64,000 bases of DNA from Gillisia hiemivivida (GTDB taxonomy: Bacteria > Bacteroidota > Bacteroidia > Flavobacteriales > Flavobacteriaceae). The notes below the pieces were generated by a model. That model searched no databases. It had not been told where the DNA came from and was given only the letters and a program-made list of their open reading frames with translations. The stretch is from the NCBI RefSeq assembly GCF_007997295.1, contig NZ_VORY01000009.1, positions 46,433-110,432 on the forward strand. The letters are read 5' to 3'. The position numbers and the translations under genes are program-made. Shown piece by piece: positions 25,508 through 32,602 of this stretch (the first letter of the stretch is position 1; each line of letters starts with the position of its first letter).

Positions 25508-26386
25508 TTAATAATACAGTTCGTCTGTTTTAAGATTCAAGAATCTAGAGGTTGCAAAAAAGGTACTTAACCATGAGATAAGCGATCCCATTAGAAAAAT
25601 GCCAACAAACAATGCTATTAATATTTTTTTATCACTTAACAATTCCAGTTCAGGGAAGCTGTCATTCAAATAATAAAGTACTGCAGCCATACCCATTAAG
25701 GCTAAAACGGCTCCAATAATTCCCAATTTCACACTTTGTAAAATAAAAGGCCTGCGAATAAAACTTTTGGTAGCTCCAACCATTTGCATGGTCTTAATAA
25801 TAAATCGCTTAGAATAAACAGCCAATCTGATAGAACTATTGATCAACAGAACAGCGATAAAAGTGAAGATTCCACTTATCACTAAAATCCAGAAACTTAT
25901 TTTTTTAACGTTGTCATTTAAAAGCGAAATCAAAGGTTTATCGTAAACAACTTCATCTACATATCCCTTAGAGGTCAAGTCTTCAGCAATTTTGTCTATT
26001 TGATCTGAAGAGACATAATCTGCTTTCATATGGATATCTATGGAATTTTGTAAAGGGTTATAGCCCAAGAATTCCATGAAATTCTCACCTATTTCCTTGC
26101 TATGTTCTTCTGCAGCCTCTTCTTTAGAAACAAACACGCTAGATTTAGTGTATTCTGCCAATGCCAAGCTCTTCTTTAGCTGTTCGATCTCTACATCTTT
26201 GGCGGTGTCTTTAAGATATACTGTAAGTGCTATCTGTTCCTTGAAATGGTCGGCTACTTTCTTGGTATTAAGCACCAAAAGACCTAAAAGGCCCAATAAA
26301 AATAGCACTAACGAAATACTTATAACTACAGAAAAATAAGACGAGATCAATCGGCGTTTTTGATACCTTTCAAAAGATGTACTCAT
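25508..26386 (-). CDS. ftsX: Cell division protein FtsX
   Basis: Permease-like subunit of the FtsEX complex that activates peptidoglycan hydrolases at the septum. The 292-residue protein has a helix at residues 20-43, a large extracytoplasmic loop (45-165), and three C-terminal helices. Conserved cues are SRIAVYSKRFIIKTMQMVGAT-like text (IRLAVYSKRFIIKTMQMVGA) and IKTDELYY at the end. No ftsE is adjacent, as usual in Bacteroidota. Upstream it is divergent from panE. Confidence 0.92.
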   Translation of the reverse strand: MSTSFERYQKRRLISSYFSVVISISLVLFLLGLLGLLVLNTKKVADHFKEQIALTVYLKDTAKDVEIEQLKKSLALAEYTKSSVFVSKEEAAEEHSKEIGENFMEFLGYNPLQNSIDIHMKADYVSSDQIDKIAEDLTSKGYVDEVVYDKPLISLLNDNVKKISFWILVISGIFTFIAVLLINSSIRLAVYSKRFIIKTMQMVGATKSFIRRPFILQSVKLGIIGAVLALMGMAAVLYYLNDSFPELELLSDKKILIALFVGIFLMGSLISWLSTFFATSRFLNLKTDELYY

Positions 26387-26500
26387 AGTGTAATTATAGA
26401 TTTTGGTGTAAAAATAAGAAAGTTAACCATTCACTTTCTTTAAAACGTTCAAACTTTCTAAATTATTCTTATTAGATTAATTTAGTCGAAAATTACTACT

Positions 26501-27439
26501 ATGAGAATATTGATATATGGTGCAGGTGGGGTAGGTGGATATTTTGGTGGAAGATTAGCGAAGGCAGGTAATTTGGTTAGTATTATAGCCCGAGGAAAAC
26601 ATCTGGAAGCAATCAAAAAGAATGGTTTAGAGGTAGAAAGTATCAATGGGAATTTTAAAATTATTCTAAGCAAAGTCACAGATGATTTAACTGAAGTAGA
26701 AGCGCCCGAATTAATAATCTTAGGACTGAAATCTTGGCAGATTCCTGAAGCAGCTAAAGAGTTGAAATCCATTATCAATCCAAACACGATGGTACTGCCT
26801 CTTCAAAACGGAGCAAGCAATGTGGAAAATTTGATGAAAGTGCTTCCTAAAGAAAATATTCTGGGCGGGCTCTGCCATATTGTAAGTTTTGTATCGGCTC
26901 CAGGAAGAATAAAACATGTAAGTTTCGAGCCAAAAATCACTTTTGGGGAGTTAGATAACTCTAATTCTGTAAGAGTTCAAAAATTAGAAAAAGTATTTTC
27001 AGATGCCAAGATTACTAATATAGTTTCAGAAGATATAGATCTTGAAATTTGGAAGAAGTTCTTGTTCATAACAACGATAAGCGCTTTGGGCGGACTTACA
27101 AGAGTTAGTCTTGGAGAAATGAGAGAGAGTTCTTATTTGATGGATCTTATGAGAAAGACTGCCGGTGAGATTAAAAATGTAGCCAACGCTAAAGGAATTG
27201 CCTTAAATGAAGATCATATTAAAGTGGTATTTGAAGTTATAAATAAGTTAGATCCAAAAACCACTGCTTCAACACAGCGTGATATCATGGAAGGGAAACC
27301 ATCAGAATTGGAGAATTTTAATGGTTATATAGTTAAAGAAGGGAACCGATTAAATATCCCGACTCCAGTGAATCAATTTATCTATGAATGTTTGCTGCCA
27401 ATGGAAAATCAAGCAAGAATGCAGGCAGAATCAAAATAA
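26501..27439 (+). CDS. panE: 2-dehydropantoate 2-reductase (or ketopantoate reductase family)
   Basis: NADPH-dependent step of pantothenate synthesis. The 312-residue protein has the Rossmann loop IYGAGGVGGYFGGRLAKAG at residues 5-23, LPLQNGASN near residue 103, and the C-terminal all-helical half with WKKFLFITTISALGG (catalytic Lys) near residue 188 and STQRDIMEGKPSELENFNGY near residue 258. Family paralogues exist with other substrates, so the exact reaction is inferred. It is a single gene; the kinase pathway partners panB and panC are not in the window. Confidence 0.85.
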   Translation: MRILIYGAGGVGGYFGGRLAKAGNLVSIIARGKHLEAIKKNGLEVESINGNFKIILSKVTDDLTEVEAPELIILGLKSWQIPEAAKELKSIINPNTMVLPLQNGASNVENLMKVLPKENILGGLCHIVSFVSAPGRIKHVSFEPKITFGELDNSNSVRVQKLEKVFSDAKITNIVSEDIDLEIWKKFLFITTISALGGLTRVSLGEMRESSYLMDLMRKTAGEIKNVANAKGIALNEDHIKVVFEVINKLDPKTTASTQRDIMEGKPSELENFNGYIVKEGNRLNIPTPVNQFIYECLLPMENQARMQAESK

Positions 27440-27468
27440 AATAGAACAGGTAAAGAAGTATAAAATTG

Positions 27469-27476
27469 TAAATTTG
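27469..27476 (+). promoter_or_regulatory. -7 box (TAAATTTG) upstream of leuS
   Basis: A perfect TAnnTTTG match lies 47 bases before the leuS ATG, so leuS probably has its own promoter distinct from panE. Confidence 0.5.
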
Positions 27477-27522
27477 CGCACATTACAGTGAAGTATTACT
27501 GCGTAATCAGAAAAAATATAGA

Positions 27523-30500
27523 ATGAGTTACCATTTCAATGAGATTGAGGCCAAGTGGCAAAAATATTGGGCAGAGAACCAAACTTTTAAAGCAAAGAAC
27601 AAAAGCGATCTGCCAAAATTCTATGTGCTGGATATGTTTCCTTATCCTTCTGGAGCAGGCTTGCACGTTGGGCATCCTCTAGGTTATATCGCAAGTGATA
27701 TCTATGCAAGATTCAAGCGCCATAAAGGCTTTAATGTATTGCATCCTCAGGGTTACGATAGTTTTGGATTACCGGCAGAGCAATATGCCATTCAAACTGG
27801 TCAGCACCCTGCTATCACTACAGAAGATAATATCAAAAGATACCGCCAGCAGCTAGATCAAATTGGGTTTTCATTCGATTGGAGCAGAGAAGTGCGCACC
27901 AGCGAACCAGATTATTACCGTTGGACGCAATGGATCTTTATTCAACTTTTTGAATCTTGGTACGATAAAAATGAAGATAAAGCTCGCAACATTTCAGACT
28001 TAAAAACTCTTTTTTCTTCGGAAGGGAATGCAACTGTAAATGCAGTTTGTGATGAGGATGTGGAAACTTTTACCGCAAATGAATGGAATGGCTATTCTTC
28101 TGAAGAAAAACAACAGATCCTTTTAAAATACAGACTTACTTATTTAGCTAAAACTGAAGTGAACTGGTGTCCGGAACTAGGAACTGTTCTGGCGAATGAT
28201 GAAATTGTGAATGGGGTTTCTGAACGTGGAGGATTTCCTGTAGTTCGAAAAAAGATGACACAATGGAGCATGCGTATTTCAGCATATGCTCAACGATTAT
28301 TGGATGATTCTGAAACTTTAGATTGGCCACAACCGCTTAAAGATTCTCAAACCAACTGGATTGGAAGATCTAAGGGGGCATTGGTTAAGTTCCAGATCTT
28401 AGACTCATCCCATCCCCAGCCCTTCCCAAAGGGAAGGGAGCCAAAGCCCGGATATCTCACCGGGGGAAATAACTCTCATTTGTTGCTTGAAAAAGCAAAG
28501 AAAATGAGAGATAATCCAACAGATGCTGAAAAATTTCTTTGGCAGGAATTAAAAACTAAGAAGGTAGGTTTTAAATTTAGACAGCAACATTTAATTGGAG
28601 ACTTCATTGTAGACTTTGTATGTTTAACAAAGAAACTTGTTATAGAAGTTGATGGCAAAATTCATCTTCCTAAAGGAGAGCAAGATCAAGAAAGAAGTAA
28701 AATTTTAAATGATCTTGGATTTAAAGTTATTCGTTTTTCAAATGAAGAAGTAATAGGAAATATTGATTCAGTTTTAAAAGAAATTGAAAAAGAATTGATT
28801 AATTACCAAGTTCCCCCTCCGGGGGTTAGGGGGATTGATGTTTTCACAACCAGACCCGATACTATTTTTGGAGTTAGCTTCATGACGCTTGCACCCGAAC
28901 ATGAATTGGTTCAGGAAATAACAACATCAGAACAAAAAGAGGCGGTTAATGCCTATATAGAAAAATCGGCTAAACGAAGCGAACGTGAGCGAATGGCAGA
29001 TGTAAAGACCATAAGCGGGGTGTTTACTGGAGCTTATGCACTTCACCCATTGAGCGGGGAGAAAATCCCTGTTTGGATTGGAGATTACGTGTTGGCAGGT
29101 TATGGAACCGGGGCAGTAATGTCGGTTCCTTGTGGAGATCAGCGTGATTATGATTTCGCGAAGCATTTCGGATTGCCAATCCCAAACATCTTTGAGGGAA
29201 TAGATATTTCTGAGGAGGCTTACGCAGAAAAAAATGGAACCATCATTGCAAACAGTGATTTCCTTAGCGGATTAAGTTATAAGGAGGCAACTCAAAAAGC
29301 AATTGAAGCCTTGGAAGCAGTGAATGCAGGAAAAGGAAAGATCAATTACAGATTGAGAGATGCAGTATTTTCCAGACAACGCTATTGGGGTGAGCCATTT
29401 CCTGTGTATTATGTAAATGGAATGCCGCAAATGATCGAAGATGAACATTTGCCTTTAAAATTACCAGAAGTAGAAAAATATCTGCCAACCGAAGAAGGGG
29501 AGCCTCCATTAGGTCGCGCCAAAGATTGGTATTGGAATACAAAGCTAAATAAGGTGGTTTCCCCTCCTTTGGAGGGGTCCGGGGAGGATGTTTATCCTTT
29601 AGAATTGAACACGATGCCAGGTTGGGCGGGGAGTTCATGGTATTTCTTTAGATATATGGATGCCAACAATGAAGAAAGATTTACTTCTGAAGAAGCTCAA
29701 AACTATTGGGAGAATGTAGATCTATATATAGGTGGTAGCGAGCATGCTACGGGACACTTATTATATTCCAGATTTTGGACGAAATTTTTATATGACCGCG
29801 GAATGGTTTCAGTAAAAGAGCCATTTAAGAAGTTGATCAATCAAGGTATGATCCTTGGAATGAGCGCCATGGTGTATAGAATGGAAGGAGAGAACACCTT
29901 CGTTTCCAAAGGACTGATAGAGGGTAAATCGGTACAACCTATCCATGCAGATGTGGCTATGATCAACTCTTCAGATGAATTGGATATAGAAGCTTTCAAA
30001 AACTGGCGACCAGAGTTTGCAGATGCTGAATTTATCTTAGAGAACGGAAAATATATTGTTGGTAGAGAGGTAGAAAAAATGTCTAAGTCCAAATACAATG
30101 TAGTGAGTCCAGATGAGATCTGTTCTCAATATGGTGCAGATACTTTGCGTATGTATGAGATGTTCTTGGGGCCATTAGAGCAAGCAAAACCTTGGAACAC
30201 AGCTGGAATCACTGGAGTTCATAGTTTCTTAAAGAAAATGTGGAAGCTGTATCATTCCTCCCCCAACCCCTCAAAAGGAGAGGAGTTTTCGTTTTATATT
30301 TCAGAAGAAAAAGCTTCAGCCGATTCTATGAAAACTCTTCATAAAACCATCAAAAAGGTCACAGAAGATATAGAAGAATTCAGCTTTAATACTTCGGTAT
30401 CTACTTTTATGATCTGTGTGAATGAATTAACGGTTCAGAAATGTAATCAGCGTGAGGTGTTAGAACCTTTAGCCATATTAATTGCACCTTATGCGCCACA

Positions 30501-30780
30501 TATTGCAGAAGAGCTTTGGAGTAAATTAGGTCATGATTCTTCTATTACAACTGCAGAATACCCTGTTTATGAGGAAAGCTATTTAGTAGAAAGCACCAAG
30601 GATTATCCTATTTCCTTTAATGGAAAAATGAGGTTCACTATGGAGTTGCCTTTAGACATGGGGAAAGATGAAATTGAGAAAACGGTGATGGCAGATGAGC
30701 GTACCCAGAAGCAATTGGACGGAAGAGCTCCTAAAAAGGTGATCGTTGTTCCAGGAAAGATCGTGAACATTGTGGGCTAA
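27523..30780 (+). CDS. leuS: Leucyl-tRNA synthetase with three in-frame inserts, one holding a DUF559 domain
   Basis: Class I synthetase charging tRNA-Leu. The 1085-residue protein is about 145 residues longer than expected from its own homologous blocks. The HIGH-like motif HVGH and PYPSGAG are near residues 42-50, the CP1 editing domain begins TNWIGRSKGALVKFQ near residue 283 and resumes IDVFTTRPDTIFGVSF near residue 440, the catalytic ELNTMPGWAGSSWYFF follows, and KMSKSKYNVVSPDE is near residue 855. The insert at residues ~294-438 splits a beta-hairpin of CP1. Two short inserts are near residues 680-691 and 912-922. No stop or frameshift is present, so one long polypeptide is made. The stem is followed by a mosaic repeat. 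Confidence 0.95.
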   Translation: MSYHFNEIEAKWQKYWAENQTFKAKNKSDLPKFYVLDMFPYPSGAGLHVGHPLGYIASDIYARFKRHKGFNVLHPQGYDSFGLPAEQYAIQTGQHPAITTEDNIKRYRQQLDQIGFSFDWSREVRTSEPDYYRWTQWIFIQLFESWYDKNEDKARNISDLKTLFSSEGNATVNAVCDEDVETFTANEWNGYSSEEKQQILLKYRLTYLAKTEVNWCPELGTVLANDEIVNGVSERGGFPVVRKKMTQWSMRISAYAQRLLDDSETLDWPQPLKDSQTNWIGRSKGALVKFQILDSSHPQPFPKGREPKPGYLTGGNNSHLLLEKAKKMRDNPTDAEKFLWQELKTKKVGFKFRQQHLIGDFIVDFVCLTKKLVIEVDGKIHLPKGEQDQERSKILNDLGFKVIRFSNEEVIGNIDSVLKEIEKELINYQVPPPGVRGIDVFTTRPDTIFGVSFMTLAPEHELVQEITTSEQKEAVNAYIEKSAKRSERERMADVKTISGVFTGAYALHPLSGEKIPVWIGDYVLAGYGTGAVMSVPCGDQRDYDFAKHFGLPIPNIFEGIDISEEAYAEKNGTIIANSDFLSGLSYKEATQKAIEALEAVNAGKGKINYRLRDAVFSRQRYWGEPFPVYYVNGMPQMIEDEHLPLKLPEVEKYLPTEEGEPPLGRAKDWYWNTKLNKVVSPPLEGSGEDVYPLELNTMPGWAGSSWYFFRYMDANNEERFTSEEAQNYWENVDLYIGGSEHATGHLLYSRFWTKFLYDRGMVSVKEPFKKLINQGMILGMSAMVYRMEGENTFVSKGLIEGKSVQPIHADVAMINSSDELDIEAFKNWRPEFADAEFILENGKYIVGREVEKMSKSKYNVVSPDEICSQYGADTLRMYEMFLGPLEQAKPWNTAGITGVHSFLKKMWKLYHSSPNPSKGEEFSFYISEEKASADSMKTLHKTIKKVTEDIEEFSFNTSVSTFMICVNELTVQKCNQREVLEPLAILIAPYAPHIAEELWSKLGHDSSITTAEYPVYEESYLVESTKDYPISFNGKMRFTMELPLDMGKDEIEKTVMADERTQKQLDGRAPKKVIVVPGKIVNIVG
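28403..28835 (+). mobile_element. DUF559 cassette with palindromic flanks, inserted in leuS
   Basis: The middle (about 28465-28800) encodes a full DUF559 domain of the Vsr-like endonuclease fold: an N-terminal helix region LEKAKKMRDNPTDAEKFLW, then KTKKVGFKFRQQHLIGDFIVDF..., LVIEVDGKIHLP and KVIRFSNEEVIGN. All hallmark residues (FRQQH, the VDF and LVIEVDG acidic positions, and RFSNEEV) are present. The 5' flank carries a CCCTTCCC/GGGAAGGG hairpin and a CCCGG/CCGGG hairpin; the 3' flank carries CCCCCTCCGGGGGTTAGGGGG. Free-standing DUF559 genes with such flanks are scattered in Bacteroidota genomes by my recollection, so I regard this as one that landed inside leuS in frame. Confidence 0.8.
29556..29591 (+). 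repeat. Palindromic repeat peptide insert in leuS (VSPPLEGSGEDV)
   Basis: The DNA reads CCCCTCCTTTGGAGGGG followed by TCCGGGGAGG: a short perfect palindrome with the tail seen in dispersed Bacteroidota repeats. It encodes part of a loop just before the conserved ELNTMPGWAGSSW. The insert keeps the frame and is expected to be tolerated as a surface loop. Confidence 0.65.
30254..30288 (+). repeat. Palindromic repeat peptide insert in leuS (SSPNPSKGEEF)
   Basis: CTCCCCCAACCCCTC followed by AAAAGGAGAGGAG matches the other orientation of the same repeat type (CCCCTC...GAGGAG arms with AAAA between). It lies in frame between the anticodon-binding helices KKMWKLYH and ISEEKASADSMKTLHKTIKKV. Confidence 0.65.
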
Positions 30781-30797
30781 ATTTAAGAGTAAAAAAC

Positions 30798-30915
30798 CAA
30801 GAACCTCGGCGCAATCCTATGAGGTACGTCCCAAGGTTTCGGGAGAAAAACACTTTTAAAGATTCGAGGCATCCCGAGCCGAAGGGACGGGGAATTAAAC
30901 CCGCATGAGGATTAA
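30798..30915. repeat. Mosaic hairpin repeat after leuS
   Basis: CAAGAACCTCGG at 30798 repeats the block at 21315. A GGGGAATTAAACCC...ATGAGGATTAAAT block follows near 30889-30915, and CGAGGCATCCCGAGCCGAAGGGACGGGG between them is able to fold. It may contribute to ending leuS transcription. Confidence 0.45.
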
Positions 30916-30939
30916 ATGGCATTTAATTATATTTGATAT

Positions 30940-31554
30940 ATGGAGTATCTTTTAATTGGATTGGGAGCAGGAGCTATTTTAGCATATTTTATTTTTGCCA
31001 GGCTCAATAAAAATAAAAATAGATCGCGGGCAGATGAGCAATCTGTGATCTTGATGGATAAAATTAAGAGCGTCTGTAAGTTTATCTCTGTTGAAGGAGA
31101 TTTTTCTGAGATCTATCACTATGAAAACCTTAAAGAGAAGTATGTAAGCTTGCTTTTGGGAAAGAAAAAAGCGATCATTCTTATCACCGCAAAAGCACAT
31201 GTAGGTTTCGATTTAAGTAAAGTGCGGATGGAGAGCGATATTGAAAATAAGAAAATCATACTTACCAATTTCCCGAAACCAGAACTACTCACTGTAGAAA
31301 CCGATTTTAAATATTACGATAAGCGCGAAGGTTGGGCGAATCCTTTTACTACTTCAGATCTTACCGATATTAGCAGAGATTCAAAAAAACACATTGTAGA
31401 TAAGATCCCGCAAAGCGGATTGCTGGAAAAGGCAGCAAAGGAAGCTTTGGGGACTATTCTCTTGATGGAAAAGATAGTGGAGACCATAGGTTGGAAATTA
31501 GATTATACCGCTTTGGAAATAGCTTCAGAAGAGCCAGCGAAGATTTCAAAATAA
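30940..31554 (+). CDS. DUF4230 family membrane-anchored protein
   Basis: A 204-residue protein with an N-terminal signal anchor (LIGLGAGAILAYFIFA, residues 4-19) and a body recognised as DUF4230: VCKFISVEGDFSEIYHYE near residue 46, KAIILITAKAHVGFDLSKV near residue 78, and PKPELLTVETDFKYYDKREG. It probably faces the periplasm. Function is unknown; the family often lies alone, as here. A TATATTTG box sits at 30928-30935, so close to the ATG that a leaderless transcript is possible. Confidence 0.82.
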   Translation: MEYLLIGLGAGAILAYFIFARLNKNKNRSRADEQSVILMDKIKSVCKFISVEGDFSEIYHYENLKEKYVSLLLGKKKAIILITAKAHVGFDLSKVRMESDIENKKIILTNFPKPELLTVETDFKYYDKREGWANPFTTSDLTDISRDSKKHIVDKIPQSGLLEKAAKEALGTILLMEKIVETIGWKLDYTALEIASEEPAKISK

Positions 31555-31610
31555 TTTTGTCACACTGAGATCGAAGTGTGCTTTGTAATTAGTAAGAGTC
31601 TTCGACATGC
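31555..31610. other. Start of a 670-base gene-free region
   Basis: The gap 31555-32224 holds, in order, a GTCACACTGAGATCGAAGTG motif, the first copy of the mosaic repeat (31611-32018), a long palindrome (32036-32112), and a short AT-rich stretch before the YjbR gene. Confidence 0.6.
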
Positions 31611-32018
31611 TACCATTGACTTGTTGCATAATTTGCTGATTTATAGATAATTAATACATCTAATTCTTTGCGTATTTTTAATACGCTTTTTGTTATCATT
31701 AAGGTGATTTCAAGAATTTGGAAAACGCTCCCTCTAGTCGGTAATGATTTGTTTTATATTTGAGATTGTTCATTTTTTTGCGTGTCCAAAAAAACGAACC
31801 AAAAAAAGGACACTTTTTTGTAGGTGTTTCTAATTATGCTACCGCATAATTAGAACCGTACTTCCCCAGCTAAATTTTCTCCAAGGCTTCGAAAATTTTA
31901 CGCCGTGGAAGCACTACACTTGCAAAAAAGAAGTTTTTAATAAGATAAATCAGCTAGAAACAATCATACGTCAAAAACTTACGCTAGATAATTTTTTATC
32001 ACAGGTCTCAGACTGACA
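31611..32018 (+). repeat. Structured mosaic repeat, copy 1 (long module present, short module absent)
   Basis: Runs from TACCATTGAC to GGTCTCAGACTGACAA. Landmarks shared by all copies are TAATGATTTGTTT, GATTGTTCATTTTTTTG, AACGAACCAAAAAAAGG, a TTATGCTACCGCATAA hairpin, CTTCCCCAGC with AAATTTTC/GAAAATTTT, and GCAAAAAAGAAG. This copy has the ~83-base module after TACCATTGAC (with AATACGCTTTTTGTT) and the simple GTGTCC/GGACAC arms. The stem at 31830-31853 is CTAATTATGC/GCATAATTAG. It lies between DUF4230 and YjbR genes. Confidence 0.9.
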
Positions 32019-32035
32019 ATCAAATTCAATTGTAT

Positions 32036-32112
32036 GTCATTCCGACGAAGGAGGAATCTCCTTGATGGTATTTTGTCTTTCTAATAGAGATCCCTCCTCC
32101 CGTCGGGATGAC
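32036..32112. repeat. Long imperfect intergenic palindrome
   Basis: GTCATTCCGACGAAGGAGG...AATCTC at 32036-32060 faces GAGATCCCTCCTCCCGTCGGGATGAC at 32087-32112 with few mismatches. Half of the same unit occurs at 57522-57546. This is a known type of Bacteroidota intergenic repeat. Confidence 0.7.
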
Positions 32113-32224
32113 AATTGAAAATATAATTCATTTCATGCGGAGTCGAGAGATCTCTTGGAGATTGAATACCAATCATCCTTCAAACTTCGACAAGTTGAAC
32201 TGAAAAATTATAATTGAAGAGCTT

Positions 32225-32584
32225 ATGGACATCGAAACTTATAGAGATTATTGTCTTTCTAAAAAAGGAGTGACCGAGGGTTTGCCTTTTGGGCCGGATA
32301 GTCTTGTTCTTAAGTTAATGGGTAAGATCTTTACTATTGCCTCCTTAGATGAGGTTCCTTTAAGAGTTAATCTAAAATGCGACCCGGAAAGGGCTATTAG
32401 TCTTCGGGAAGAACATCCAGAAACTATTCTGCCAGGATATCACATGAATAAAAAGCACTGGAATACTATGGTCTTAGATGGCAGTCTTCAAAAAACACTT
32501 ATCTTCGAGCTTGTAGATCACTCCTATAATTTGATACGTGCAGGTTTAACCAAGAAACTGAAAGAGGAGCTGGATTTACTATAA
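32225..32584 (+). CDS. MmcQ/YjbR family protein
   Basis: A 119-residue protein of the MmcQ/YjbR family, with the typical DYCLSKKGVTEGLPFGP start and LRVNLKCDPERAISLREEHP followed by HWNTMVLDGSL. Members form a small double-wing fold and are often called DNA-binding proteins, but the evidence for that is thin. It lies 18 bases before the MutS-like gene, so the pair may be one unit. Confidence 0.88.
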   Translation: MDIETYRDYCLSKKGVTEGLPFGPDSLVLKLMGKIFTIASLDEVPLRVNLKCDPERAISLREEHPETILPGYHMNKKHWNTMVLDGSLQKTLIFELVDHSYNLIRAGLTKKLKEELDLL

Positions 32585-32602
32585 TTATAGCTATTAAATT
32601 TC

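Noticed and set aside
28476..28658. 60-residue minus-strand ORF in the DUF559 region of leuS
   Set aside because: It is antisense to the DUF559 domain, whose plus-strand translation has all family residues.
30928..30935. TATATTTG as a promoter giving a leaderless DUF4230 transcript
   Set aside because: The box is close enough for a leaderless start, but no upstream element is visible in an AT-rich stretch, so I kept it only as a remark.
32036..32112. A CRISPR-like repeat reading of the long palindrome
   Set aside because: There is a single unit with no regular spacers; it is a dispersed intergenic palindrome.
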